Shown here: positions 35,348-44,102 of the stretch, piece after piece
How positions within the stretch are numbered: the first letter of the stretch is position 1
How the letters are laid out: each line of letters opens with the position of its first letter
Assembly: GCA_964438735.1 (NCBI GenBank)
Contig: CAYTLW010000011.1
Span: forward strand, 1 to 64,000
DNA from: CAYTLW01 sp964438735
GTDB taxonomy: Bacteria > Myxococcota_A > UBA9042
Direction of reading: 5' to 3'
Length of the DNA stretch: 64,000 nucleotides
Position numbers and translations under genes: made by a program
The notes under the pieces: model-generated
Told to the model about the DNA's origin: nothing
The model's database searches: none
What the model saw: the letters and a program-made list of their open reading frames with translations, nothing else

Positions 35348-36561
35348 GGGCTCACCTCCGCCGCCTCGATGGCCTCGCGCAGGGCGCCCAGCAGGTCGTC
35401 GTCAACTTGTTCGCCGCGCTGGTTGCACAGGCGCAGGAAGACGTCCTCGATGCTCAGGCTGTCGAGCGCCGGCGGTGCCGCTTCCTCCTCCGACCGGGCG
35501 CTGATGTTGGTGGCATGCCAGTGGATCAGCGACGGCCGCATCGCCGCGTCTTCGAACGCCTCGGCCAGGCCTTCGCGCAGGCGCAGACCGACGCCCGGCA
35601 CGTGCCCCTCGGTCTGCACCTCGACCATGACGAAGGGCGGCAGCGGCTCGGTCCACTGCAACTCAGCCAGCTGGGTCAGCACCGCATCCAGCGGGCCGAC
35701 CACGTCCACCAGCGTCCGGAAGCGCGGCACGGCCAGCGAACGGGTGCGCACGGAGGCATCGTCCAGCTCCACCACCACGACGCGCCGGCCCACGGCAGTC
35801 TCCCCCGGGCCGATGGGGATGGGCGAGCCGCTATAGCGCGCCACCGAGCCGGTCACCGGCATGGGCCGATGGATATGGCCCAGGGCCACGTAGGCCAGGC
35901 GAGGGTCGAAGATGGTCGCCGGCAGACCACCGATGGAGCCCACCAGGTGGATATCTCGCGGCGCATCGCCCCGCTCGGTACCCGTGGCGGTCAGGTGACC
36001 GGTGGCCACCAGCGGCAGTCGGGGATGCAGCTTGTGGGCCCGATCGCAGAGATCGCTGTACAGGGCCCCAAAACGGTCGGAGAGCTCGGCGCGAATCTGC
36101 GTCCGATCGAGGCCGGTGGTCCGCAGACCCAGGGCCCACTCGTGCACATAGGGTACCGCCAGGGCCACCGCCGCCACCAACCCCTGCCGATCGCGCAGCG
36201 GCACCAGGTGGCGATCGGGCTCGGCGCCGTTCCAGCCGCCCACCACGGTCACATCCAGCGCCGCCAGCACCGCCCGCGGCGCGTCCAGCTGGGTCGGCGA
36301 GTCGTGGTTGCCGCCGACGATGATCACCTGCGACAGCGCCGTGTGACTCAGCGCCACCAGCAGTTGGTAGTACTGCGCCAGGGCCTCATTCGACGGTTGG
36401 CTGCGATCGAAGATGTCGCCGGCCACCACCAATACGTCGATCTGCTCGTCCTCGATGGTCGTCAGCAACCACTGGAAGAAGAGCTCGTGCTCAGCTTGCC
36501 GTGAGGCGTCATGAAGCGTGGCACCGAGGTGCCAGTCGGAGGTGTGCAGGAGCTTGAGCAC
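35344..36561 (-). CDS. sbcD: SbcD exonuclease subunit (Mre11-like)
   Basis: A 405-residue metallophosphoesterase with motifs LLHTSDWHLGA, VVAGDIFDR, IVGGNHDSP and later GHLTATG and ALGHIHRP. GTG 36561 was preferred because MLKLLHTSDW then begins the fold and GGAG lies eight bases upstream; ATG 36600 would add 13 residues. It is the nuclease subunit paired with SbcC and the first gene of a two-gene operon. Confidence 0.95.
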   Translation of the reverse strand: MLKLLHTSDWHLGATLHDASRQAEHELFFQWLLTTIEDEQIDVLVVAGDIFDRSQPSNEALAQYYQLLVALSHTALSQVIIVGGNHDSPTQLDAPRAVLAALDVTVVGGWNGAEPDRHLVPLRDRQGLVAAVALAVPYVHEWALGLRTTGLDRTQIRAELSDRFGALYSDLCDRAHKLHPRLPLVATGHLTATGTERGDAPRDIHLVGSIGGLPATIFDPRLAYVALGHIHRPMPVTGSVARYSGSPIPIGPGETAVGRRVVVVELDDASVRTRSLAVPRFRTLVDVVGPLDAVLTQLAELQWTEPLPPFVMVEVQTEGHVPGVGLRLREGLAEAFEDAAMRPSLIHWHATNISARSEEEAAPPALDSLSIEDVFLRLCNQRGEQVDDDLLGALREAIEAAEVSP

Positions 36562-36663
36562 GGCCGGTCTCCGCGGCGATGGTTGCGCCGGGATCAGCAA
36601 TAGGCCGGGCGGTGGAGTGCGGTCAATGTCGGGTGGGTCACAGGCTGACCGATGTCGCTGCCC

Positions 36664-36713
36664 AGGTCACGCCGCTGTCGAGGTCACGCCGCTGTCGAGG
36701 TCACGCCGCTGCG
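36664..36713. repeat. 17-bp tandem repeat, three copies
   Basis: AGGTCACGCCGCTGTCG occurs at 36664-36680 and 36681-36697, and nearly completely (AGGTCACGCCGCTGCG) at 36698-36713. The third copy covers the higA stop codon, so the repeat lies at the 3' end of the toxin-antitoxin pair and upstream of sbcD. Confidence 0.9.
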
Positions 36714-37096
36714 TCATCATCCAGACGCCCAATCAGCACATCCGCCGACAGTCCGAGCCCCGCTCGCAGTCGACGGATCATTCTCAGCGTCAGCGGACGC
36801 TTGCCGTTGAGGATTTCGGAAACCCTGGACCGCCCACCAATCATCGGTTCGAGATCCCGTCGAGTCAGGTTCTCCTGTTCCATGCGGAACTTGATGGCGG
36901 CCACCGGCTCGGGCGGATCGATCGGATGATGAGCCGCCTCGTAGACGTCCACCAACGTGACGAGCACCTCCAGCATTTCGGCCTCTGGCGAGCCGTCGTC
37001 GGCGCCCCAAAGCGCTTCGATCTGCGCCATCGCATGGGCATGGTCCTGCTCATTGCGGATCGGCCGGATGTTCATGGCGTCGCTCCCCTGGCTCAT
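36701..37096 (-). CDS. higA: HigA-family antitoxin
   Basis: A 131-residue protein of the larger HigA type. The N-terminal part (IRPIRNEQDHAHAMAQIEAL, WGADDGSPEAEMLEVLVTLV) binds toxin, and an XRE helix-turn-helix follows: ENLTRRDLEPMIGGRSRVSE then ILNGKRPLTL. ATG 37096 overlaps the higB stop (ATGA). It should neutralise HigB and repress the operon. Its C-terminus (RLDDDAAA) runs into the tandem repeat at 36664. Confidence 0.93.
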   Translation of the reverse strand: MSQGSDAMNIRPIRNEQDHAHAMAQIEALWGADDGSPEAEMLEVLVTLVDVYEAAHHPIDPPEPVAAIKFRMEQENLTRRDLEPMIGGRSRVSEILNGKRPLTLRMIRRLRAGLGLSADVLIGRLDDDAAA

Positions 37097-37368
37097 AGTG
37101 AACCCACATCGAGGTCATCATACTGGCGGTGGCTGCCGATGAACTTCACCCAGACGGTGCGTCCGGGAAACCAGACCTTCACAATCAGCCGATACTTGTT
37201 GCCGCTGACGTTGAACACCACCCGCTCCCGGTCGATCACGCTGGCGTTCGGATAGCGCTCCTTGACGTCAGCCATCGACCTCCAATCCGCCCGGCTGACG
37301 TCGGCGAACCAGGCCTTCAATGGCTGCTCGGCGTCGGCCCGGCCGGACTCCCAGAACAGCCTCAACGT
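37093..37368 (-). CDS. higB: HigB-family mRNA interferase toxin, N-terminus in gap
   Basis: The visible 91 residues (TLRLFWESGRADAEQPLKAW, FADVSRADW, VKERYPNASVI, VFNVSGNKYRLIVKV, RTVWVKFIGSHRQYDDLDV) are a near-complete HigB. Only about six N-terminal residues and the promoter are hidden by the N run at 37369-37468. HigB toxins are ribosome-dependent RNases. The conserved C-terminal FIGTHxxYDxxD core is intact, so the toxin is probably functional. Confidence 0.9.
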   Translation of the reverse strand, partial: TLRLFWESGRADAEQPLKAWFADVSRADWRSMADVKERYPNASVIDRERVVFNVSGNKYRLIVKVWFPGRTVWVKFIGSHRQYDDLDVGSL

Positions 37369-37468
37369 NNNNNNNNNNNNNNNNNNNNNNNNNNNNNNNN
37401 NNNNNNNNNNNNNNNNNNNNNNNNNNNNNNNNNNNNNNNNNNNNNNNNNNNNNNNNNNNNNNNNNNNN
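37369..37468. other. Assembly gap (100 N)
   Basis: One hundred N bases of unknown true length separate higB from the RCC1 lipoprotein gene. Unlike the two 10-N gaps it has clean flanks. Promoters of both divergent genes probably lie inside. Confidence 0.98.
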
Positions 37469-37498
37469 GTAACGCTGCCTGTTCCCGGTCCCGGCTCC

Positions 37499-40400
37499 AT
37501 GACGAAACCCCGCCCCACCGTCTTCCCCTCGCGATTGCTCCTCTGGGCGACGCTGCCGGGCGCCCTCCTGGCCTGCGGCGAAAGGGCGGCGGTCTCCGAC
37601 TTTGCCTATATAACTGCCGAGGAGCGGCAAGCCGCCCTGGCCGATGCCGAGGTCGCCGACGCGGCCGTCGACGTCGCCGATCTCGCCGACAACGGGCCGG
37701 TCGACACCGCACCGGCGCAAGACGTCAGTTCGCCAGATACAGGGCCAGAGGATGGGGGGATGTCGGACACTGAACCGGCGGACTCGGGCGCCAAGGACGC
37801 CGAGACAGCCGACGCGGCGCCGTTGGACAGCGGCCCGCTCGATGCGGACCCGACCGATGCGGGACACGCCGACGCCGGACCGGGCGATGCAGGACCGCCG
37901 GATGCAGGACCGCCGGATGCGGGACCGGCCGACAGTGGCCAGGCCGACTCCGGACCGCTCGATATCGGCCCGACAGACACCGGTTCGACAGATGCTGGCC
38001 CGAAGGACGCTGGCCCACCCGACGCTGGCCCCACCGATACCGGCCCACCCGACGCCGGACCCAAGGACGTCGCCACCGGACCCTGTGCGGGCAAAAAGGA
38101 CACTACGGCCTGTGACGACAACAACGCTTGCACCGAAGGCGACACCTGCAAAGCCGGCGTCTGCACATCCGGCACCGCCAAGAACTGCGACGACGGCAAC
38201 TCCTGCACCACCGACAGCTGCAAACCCGCGTCCGGCTGCCTCAACGCGCCCGTCTCCGGCGCGTGCTCCGATGGCAACGCCTGCAGCGACAAGGACTCCT
38301 GCCAGGGCGGAAAGTGCGTCGCCGGCACCGCCTTGAAGTGCGATGACAACAACGGCTGCACCACCGACAGCTGCAAGGCCCTGACCGGCTGCAGCCATGC
38401 CTTCAACCAGTCCGCCTGCGATGACGGCAGCAAGTGCACCGACGGCGATCTCTGCGCCAATGGCGGCTGCAAACCCGGCAAGGCACTCGACTGCGGTGAC
38501 AACAATGTCTGCACAACCGACAGCTGTGACAAGGGCGCCGGATGCGTCAACAAGGACAACGTCCTGGAGTGCGATGACGGAAGTCTCTGCACCAGCGGCG
38601 ACAAGTGCGCCGCCGGCAAGTGCGTCACCGGCCAGCCCGTCAACTGCGATGACGGCAAGGTCTGCAGCGTCGACACCTGCGACAAGGCCAAGGGCTGCGT
38701 CAACAAGCTCACCGAGGACCTGCCCTGCGAAGATGGCGACAAGTGTACCGGACCGGACCTCTGCAAGGCCGGCAAGTGCACCCCCGGCGGCGCCCTGACG
38801 TGCGACGACGACAACGTCTGTAGCGACGACAGCTGCGACAAGGTCAAGGGCTGTGCGCACAAGCCGAAGTTCAACGGATTCAAGTGCACCGGCGGCCAGT
38901 GCGTCGCCGGCTCCTGCGCCCTGCATCACGACATGATCGACGCCGGCATGCATCACACCTGCGTGCTGGGCGACGGCGGCGCGGTCAAGTGCTGGGGCGG
39001 CAACAACAAGGGCCAGCTGGGCAGCGGGAAGTACAAGTACGAGGGCATTCCCAACGCGGTCGCCGTCACCAACCTGGCCGGCGTACGCGCCGTGGGTACG
39101 GGCAACAACCACAGCTGCGCGGTTCTGGCCAGCGGCGGGGTGCGCTGCTGGGGCGAGGCCAGCGGCGGCAAGCTGGGCAATGGCTCCACCACGGGCAGCA
39201 GCTCACCCAAGACGGTCAAGAACCTCGCCGATGCGGTCGATGTCACCGGCGGCCAGTACCACACCTGCGCGCTGACCAAGACGGGCGCGGTCTGGTGTTG
39301 GGGCATGAACAACAGCGGCCAGCTGGGCGTGTCTGGGCCGATGAACAAGAATCACAAGGTGCCAGTGCAGCTCAAGGGGCTCACCGACGCCGTCGCCATC
39401 GACGCCGGCGAACGCTTCAACTGCGCCATCAAGAAGGGCGGCAGCGTGGTCTGCTGGGGCGACGGCACCTTTGGCCAGCTGGGCAACGGCTTCGACTCGT
39501 CGGGCTACTCGCTCAAGACAGTCAAGAACCTCGCTGGCGCCAAGGCCATCGCCGCCGGTGACAACCACGCCTGCGCCGTCAACAAGCTGGGCAAGGTGAT
39601 GTGCTGGGGGTTGGGGAGCCACGGCGTGCTGGGCAACGGGGCCAGCGACAAGAGCAATGTGCCAGTCCAGGCCAAGATCATCTCCAACATCACCGCGGTG
39701 ACCGCCGGCAGACAACATACCTGCGCGTTGCAATCCAACGGTCTGGTTCACTGCTGGGGCAGCAACGCCTTCGGACAGTTGGGCAGCGCGGCCGGGTATG
39801 GCGCCCTGAGCCCCGTCAATGTGGCCGGGCTTGGTGGCGTGGTCGCCATCGCCGCCGGCCGCGAGCACACCTGCGCGCGCAAGTACGACGGCAGCGCGGT
39901 CTGCTGGGGGCGCAACCACTATGGCCAGCTGGGCAGCGGCAGCCTGCCGGATAAGCTCATCCCATCTCCGGTCAAGAGTCTGGGCTCCCTCAAGGGCATG
40001 GCCCTGGGCGAATTCCATTCATGCGCCTTCCCCGGCATGGGCCTGACCGCCTGCTGGGGGGATGGCCTCTATGGGGTGGTGGGCGCCGGCAACAACATCG
40101 GTCACGCGGTGCCCTACCCCTTGAAGGGGCTCACCGGTGCCATCAGCGTGGGCGCCGGCAAGTATCACACTTGCGTGGCGACCAGCGATGGCAAGGTCCG
40201 CTGCTGGGGCGGGGGCGCGCAAGGCCAGCTCGGCGATGGCAAGAAGTCGGCCTCCACCGCCGCAGTCTTCGCCAGCGGCCTCAGTGGCGCCAAGACCGTG
40301 CAGTGTGGCGACGTGCACACCTGCGCCCTGCGCAATGACGGCTCCGTGCATTGTTGGGGCCAGGGCTTCTTCGGCCAGTTGGGCAACGGCGGCACCCTGG

Positions 40401-41026
40401 ACAAGACCGTCCCCACACCGGCGAAGACCAACAACTTCAGCGAGATCGTCACCGGCGGCGCCCACACCTGCGGCCGCAACGGCGGCTCGGTCTATTGCTG
40501 GGGCAATGGTGGCTCGGGCCAGATGGGCAACGGCAGCAAGGGCAACAAGAAGGAGCCCTCCCTGGTGCCCGGGCTGAGCACGATCATCGGTCTGGCCGCC
40601 GGTCAAGGTCACGTCTGCGCGGTCAGAAACGACGGCAAGGTGTTCTGCTGGGGCTACAACTTCGGCGGCCAGCTGGGCGATGGCACAGCCACCAATCGCA
40701 CCACACCGGTCGAGGTCAAGGGCCTGAACACCGCCAAGCAAGTGGCCGCTGGCGGCAACCATAGCTGCGCCAGGCTCAGCGACGGCACCGCACGCTGCTG
40801 GGGCAAGAACGACCGCGGGCAGCTCGGCAACGACAGCAAGGGCGGCAGTTACACCCCGGTCGTGGTCAAGGGTCTCGCCGGCGTGAGCAGCATCTACGCC
40901 GGCGGCCAGCACAGCTGCGCCATCAAGAGCGGTGGCAGCGCTGTCTGCTGGGGCGCCAACCACAAGGGCCAGCTGGGTGACGGCGGCGCCTGGAGTCAGG
41001 CCCTGGTGACCGTCAAGGGCCTCTGA
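37499..41026 (+). CDS. RCC1-repeat lipoprotein with Asp/Pro linker and Cys modules
   Basis: A 1175-residue surface lipoprotein. A signal peptide ends in the lipobox GALLAC (Cys near 23). An acidic linker with many DAGP/DTGP units (about residues 50-195) follows, then five paired Cys modules of the CDDGNSCTTDSC / SDGDKCxxGxC kind (about 200-480). The rest has 14 RCC1-like repeats, each with a HTCAL...GxVxCWGxNxxGQLG signature, enough for two seven-bladed beta-propellers. The start is ATG 37499, 31 bases after the gap. RCC1 lipoproteins with Cys modules are frequent in Myxococcota-like genomes; ligand binding or surface structure is the likely role. A VWA-protein operon follows on the same strand. 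Confidence 0.9.
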   Translation: MTKPRPTVFPSRLLLWATLPGALLACGERAAVSDFAYITAEERQAALADAEVADAAVDVADLADNGPVDTAPAQDVSSPDTGPEDGGMSDTEPADSGAKDAETADAAPLDSGPLDADPTDAGHADAGPGDAGPPDAGPPDAGPADSGQADSGPLDIGPTDTGSTDAGPKDAGPPDAGPTDTGPPDAGPKDVATGPCAGKKDTTACDDNNACTEGDTCKAGVCTSGTAKNCDDGNSCTTDSCKPASGCLNAPVSGACSDGNACSDKDSCQGGKCVAGTALKCDDNNGCTTDSCKALTGCSHAFNQSACDDGSKCTDGDLCANGGCKPGKALDCGDNNVCTTDSCDKGAGCVNKDNVLECDDGSLCTSGDKCAAGKCVTGQPVNCDDGKVCSVDTCDKAKGCVNKLTEDLPCEDGDKCTGPDLCKAGKCTPGGALTCDDDNVCSDDSCDKVKGCAHKPKFNGFKCTGGQCVAGSCALHHDMIDAGMHHTCVLGDGGAVKCWGGNNKGQLGSGKYKYEGIPNAVAVTNLAGVRAVGTGNNHSCAVLASGGVRCWGEASGGKLGNGSTTGSSSPKTVKNLADAVDVTGGQYHTCALTKTGAVWCWGMNNSGQLGVSGPMNKNHKVPVQLKGLTDAVAIDAGERFNCAIKKGGSVVCWGDGTFGQLGNGFDSSGYSLKTVKNLAGAKAIAAGDNHACAVNKLGKVMCWGLGSHGVLGNGASDKSNVPVQAKIISNITAVTAGRQHTCALQSNGLVHCWGSNAFGQLGSAAGYGALSPVNVAGLGGVVAIAAGREHTCARKYDGSAVCWGRNHYGQLGSGSLPDKLIPSPVKSLGSLKGMALGEFHSCAFPGMGLTACWGDGLYGVVGAGNNIGHAVPYPLKGLTGAISVGAGKYHTCVATSDGKVRCWGGGAQGQLGDGKKSASTAAVFASGLSGAKTVQCGDVHTCALRNDGSVHCWGQGFFGQLGNGGTLDKTVPTPAKTNNFSEIVTGGAHTCGRNGGSVYCWGNGGSGQMGNGSKGNKKEPSLVPGLSTIIGLAAGQGHVCAVRNDGKVFCWGYNFGGQLGDGTATNRTTPVEVKGLNTAKQVAAGGNHSCARLSDGTARCWGKNDRGQLGNDSKGGSYTPVVVKGLAGVSSIYAGGQHSCAIKSGGSAVCWGANHKGQLGDGGAWSQALVTVKGL

Positions 41027-41044
41027 TTTGCGCTGCCGCTCGAC

Positions 41045-41064
41045 CTGACAAACAACTGACAAAC
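41045..41064 (+). promoter_or_regulatory. 11-bp-phased direct repeat, possible response-regulator box
   Basis: CTGACAAAC occurs twice (41045-41053 and 41056-41064), centre to centre 11 bases. OmpR-family regulators typically bind such one-turn tandem repeats, and an OmpR-type gene lies in the operon that starts 100 bases downstream. Confidence 0.45.
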
Positions 41065-41129
41065 CATTTGCACAGACCTCACCAACCCCTTCACGCGTCC
41101 CTGCAGCATGGGCAGGATGGAGCGTGAAG

Positions 41130-41167
41130 GATTCGCTCCAACAAACCGTCAACCCACGGAGCGAATC
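41130..41167 (+). promoter_or_regulatory. 5' leader hairpin covering the ribosome-binding site of the VWA gene
   Basis: A perfect 10-bp inverted repeat, GATTCGCTCC (41130-41139) and GGAGCGAATC (41158-41167), ends at the base before ATG 41168. The GGAG used as ribosome-binding site lies in the 3' arm, so folding would block initiation. A second stem TTCACGC/GCGTGAA (41090-41096, 41122-41128) lies just upstream. Confidence 0.6.
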
Positions 41168-42502
41168 ATGAACGGAGTCCCCTTGAATCGCAGGACCTCG
41201 AGCACCTGCATCGGCCTGGCTTGCGCCGCCGCCCTGCTGATCCCCACCACCGCCAGCGCGACACCGATCCAGGTGCGCGCGTCCCTGGCCCAACCCTCGG
41301 TGCTGGCCGGCACGTCCCATCGTGCCTGGCTGCGGGTCGGCCTGCGCGGTCATCGATCCAATCGTCGAGCGCCGCTGAACGTGGCCATCGTGCTGGACAA
41401 GTCCAGCTCCATGGCCGGCGCCAAGATCCGCGAGGCCCGCCGCGCCGCCATCGAGACGGTGCGCCGCCTGCGCTCGCACGACATCGTCTCGGTGGTCACC
41501 TACGACTCGGTGGTGCAGGTGGTGGTGCCGGCCACGCGCGCCACCGACAAGCGCTCCATCATGAACGCCATCGCGCGGGTCGAACCGGGCGGCTACACGG
41601 CCCTCTTCGCCGGCGTGGCCAAGGGCGCCGCCGAGCTGCGCAAGTTCCGCCGCCACAACCGCGTCAACCGCGTGGTGCTGCTGTCGGATGGCCTGGCCAA
41701 TCGCGGCCCCAGCTCGCCCGGTGAGCTGGCCCGCCTCGGCGCCAGCCTGGCCCGCGAGGGCATGAGTGTGTCGACCATCGGCCTGGGCCTGGGCTACAAC
41801 GAGGACCTCATGAGCCGCCTCGCCTCCGCCAGTGACGGCAACCACGCCTTCGTCGAGGAGGCCGCCGACCTGGCCCGCATCTTCGACTTCGAGTTCGGCG
41901 ATCTCTTCTCGGTGGTCGCCCAGGATGTGGACGTGGTCATCGACTGCGCGCCCGGCGTGCGCCCCCTGCGGGTGCTCGGTCGCGACGCCTCGATCCACGG
42001 TCGCAAGGTGCGCACCCGCCTGGCCCAGGTCTACGGTGGCCAGGAAAAATACGTGCTGATCGAGGTGGAGCTGCCGGCCATGGCGCGCGGACTGGCCAGC
42101 AACGTGGCCGCGGTGGACGTGGCTTTCCTGGGCATGGAGGGCTCTCGCCGTCGCCATCAGCGGGCCAATGTGGGCGTGCAGGCGACCGATTCCATGGCCG
42201 AGGTGGAGCGCAATACGCGCACCGAGGTGATGGTCGCGGTGGCCGAGATGCAGGCCAACGAGCGCAACAAGCTGGCCCTGGCCGTGCGCGATCGCGGCGA
42301 CCTGGAGCAGGCCCGCAAGTTGCTGCAGGCCAACACCCGCAAGCTGCAGAAGCAGGCCAAGCAGTACAAGTCCAAGCGCCTGGACCGGCTGCACACCATC
42401 AACAAGGACAACGCCGCCAACCTCGAAGAGAAGGCCTGGCGAAAGACGCGCAAGCAGATGCGCAAGACCCAGTACGAGTTCGACAACCAGCAAAGTTACT
42501 AG
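41168..42502 (+). CDS. Exported von Willebrand factor A domain protein
   Basis: A 444-residue protein with a signal peptide (CIGLACAAALLIPTTASA). The VWA domain runs from about residue 65 to 240: VAIVLDKSSSMAGAKIREAR has a DxSxS MIDAS motif, followed by TALFAGVAKGAAEL and VVLLSDGLANRGP. A beta-rich section follows, then a charged C-terminal helix bundle (about 350-440) rich in Lys/Arg/Gln. This matches the secreted VWA proteins often annotated as marine-proteobacterial-sortase or Ca-activated chloride-channel-like; metal-dependent protein binding is expected. It is the first gene before the two-component system. Confidence 0.9.
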   Translation: MNGVPLNRRTSSTCIGLACAAALLIPTTASATPIQVRASLAQPSVLAGTSHRAWLRVGLRGHRSNRRAPLNVAIVLDKSSSMAGAKIREARRAAIETVRRLRSHDIVSVVTYDSVVQVVVPATRATDKRSIMNAIARVEPGGYTALFAGVAKGAAELRKFRRHNRVNRVVLLSDGLANRGPSSPGELARLGASLAREGMSVSTIGLGLGYNEDLMSRLASASDGNHAFVEEAADLARIFDFEFGDLFSVVAQDVDVVIDCAPGVRPLRVLGRDASIHGRKVRTRLAQVYGGQEKYVLIEVELPAMARGLASNVAAVDVAFLGMEGSRRRHQRANVGVQATDSMAEVERNTRTEVMVAVAEMQANERNKLALAVRDRGDLEQARKLLQANTRKLQKQAKQYKSKRLDRLHTINKDNAANLEEKAWRKTRKQMRKTQYEFDNQQSY

Positions 42503-42533
42503 TCTGCAGAGTTACCGGTCAGCAGGGATTTCA

Positions 42534-44102
42534 GTGCACAAACGTCTCGCCCTCATCCTCATCCTGGTCGTCGTCGTGCCCATCGGCGCGGTGACCTGGC
42601 TGGGGATGCGGGTGGACGTGGAGCAGCGGCAGGTGCGCCGGCAGCAGCAGCAGGCGCGGCTGCATGGGCGGCTGGCCGAGACCGCCGAGCGCATCGCTCG
42701 TTTCGTGGCCGGCAGGCAGCAGCAGGTGGAGACCGCCATGAACCTGCCCTCGCTGGATGTGGAAGCCATTCGGGACCACCTGCGGGCGACGCCGACCATC
42801 GGCCAGCTCTTCGTGCGCAACGCCGACGGCACCATGGCCTTCCCACCCCGCGGCCGGCAGGCCACCGAGGCCGAGCGCTCCTTCGTCCTGCGCCTTCGGG
42901 AGCTGTGGAATAGCGCCGCGCTCACGGGGCCGCCGAGAGACGAAGGGGGCACGGGTGGCGAGGCGGCTGCGGATTCCGGCTGGACCACCTGGTACTGGCA
43001 GAGCGGCCTGCACCTGTTGTTCTGGCGTCGAGATGGCAGCGGGCGCATCGTCGGCGCCGAGATCGACCGCGTGCGATTGCTGTCGGACCTGGTGGGCGAG
43101 CTGCCGGCCACCTTCGCCGGCGGCCCGGCCGAGCGCATCGCCCTGGTCGACGCCCGCGGCGAGATCCTCTACCAGTGGGGCGTCCACGAGCCGGCACCCG
43201 CGGAGTTGCCGCGCGCCGAACGCACCCTGCCGCAGCCCCTGGCGGCCTGGAAGCTGCAGATCTTCGTCTCGCCGGCCGCCTTCGACGCCGCCCTCGGTGA
43301 CGGCAGCGGGGGCATCGGCCTCTTCGCCGGCATCGCCGCGCTGGCGATCGCGTTGCTGGGCCTGGCGCTCTGGCTCTATCGCGACAATACCCGCCGCATC
43401 CGCGAGACGGCCCGCCGGGTCGGCTTCGTCAACCAGGTCTCTCACGAGCTCAAGACGCCCCTGACCAACATCCGAATGTACGCCGAGCTGCTCGAGAGAG
43501 ACGTCGACGAACTGGGGCCGGAAGGGCGCCGACGGCTGGACATCATCGTCGCCGAGAGCCAGCGGCTGAGCCGCCTGATCGGCAATGTGCTCACGTTTTC
43601 GCGCCAGCAGCGCAAGGTGCTCAAGGTGCGCCCCCGACCCGCCTGCCTGGACGACGTGGTCGCCGACGTGCTCGAGCAGTTCGCGCCCTCGCTGCGCCAG
43701 CATGGGGTAGAGGTGCGATTCGAGCGCGGCGCCGCCGAGCGGGTGCACCTGGATCCGGACGCGGTCGGGCAGGTTATCGGCAACCTGGTCAGCAACGTGG
43801 AGAAATACGCCGCCGCCGGTGGCCAGCTGGACGTGCGCACGGCGCTCAATGAGGGCGTCGCCACGGTGACCATCGCCGACGCCGGCCCGGGCGTGCCCGA
43901 GCGCCAGGCCGAGCGCATCTTCGAGCCCTTCTACCGGCTCGAGGATGCCATCACCGAGGGCGCCACCGGCACCGGCATCGGCCTGGCCCTGGCCCGTCAG
44001 CTGGCCCGTCTGCACGGCGGTGACCTGCGCCTGCTGCCCGGCGGCCCGGGCGCGCGTTTCGAGCTGCAGATCCACGTCGGCACCGAGGGGGAGACATCGT
44101 GA
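42534..44102 (+). CDS. Sensor histidine kinase
   Basis: A 522-residue membrane kinase starting at GTG 42534. One N-terminal helix (LALILILVVVVPIGAVTWLG) and a second near 260-285 (IGLFAGIAALAIALLGLALW) flank a periplasmic sensor of about 230 residues of no recognised family. The HisKA box is NQVSHELKTPLTNIRMYAEL with H304 as phospho-acceptor; the ATPase part has VIGNLVSNVEKYA (N box), IADAGPGVP (G1) and GTGIGLALARQLA (G2). Its stop overlaps the start of the response-regulator gene (GTGA), so they form a pair. The signal is unknown; the VWA gene upstream may be linked. Confidence 0.94.
   Translation: MHKRLALILILVVVVPIGAVTWLGMRVDVEQRQVRRQQQQARLHGRLAETAERIARFVAGRQQQVETAMNLPSLDVEAIRDHLRATPTIGQLFVRNADGTMAFPPRGRQATEAERSFVLRLRELWNSAALTGPPRDEGGTGGEAAADSGWTTWYWQSGLHLLFWRRDGSGRIVGAEIDRVRLLSDLVGELPATFAGGPAERIALVDARGEILYQWGVHEPAPAELPRAERTLPQPLAAWKLQIFVSPAAFDAALGDGSGGIGLFAGIAALAIALLGLALWLYRDNTRRIRETARRVGFVNQVSHELKTPLTNIRMYAELLERDVDELGPEGRRRLDIIVAESQRLSRLIGNVLTFSRQQRKVLKVRPRPACLDDVVADVLEQFAPSLRQHGVEVRFERGAAERVHLDPDAVGQVIGNLVSNVEKYAAAGGQLDVRTALNEGVATVTIADAGPGVPERQAERIFEPFYRLEDAITEGATGTGIGLALARQLARLHGGDLRLLPGGPGARFELQIHVGTEGETS

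Noticed and set aside
36664..36713. CRISPR remnant or iteron origin
   Set aside because: Only three contiguous 17-bp copies without spacers, no rep or cas gene nearby.
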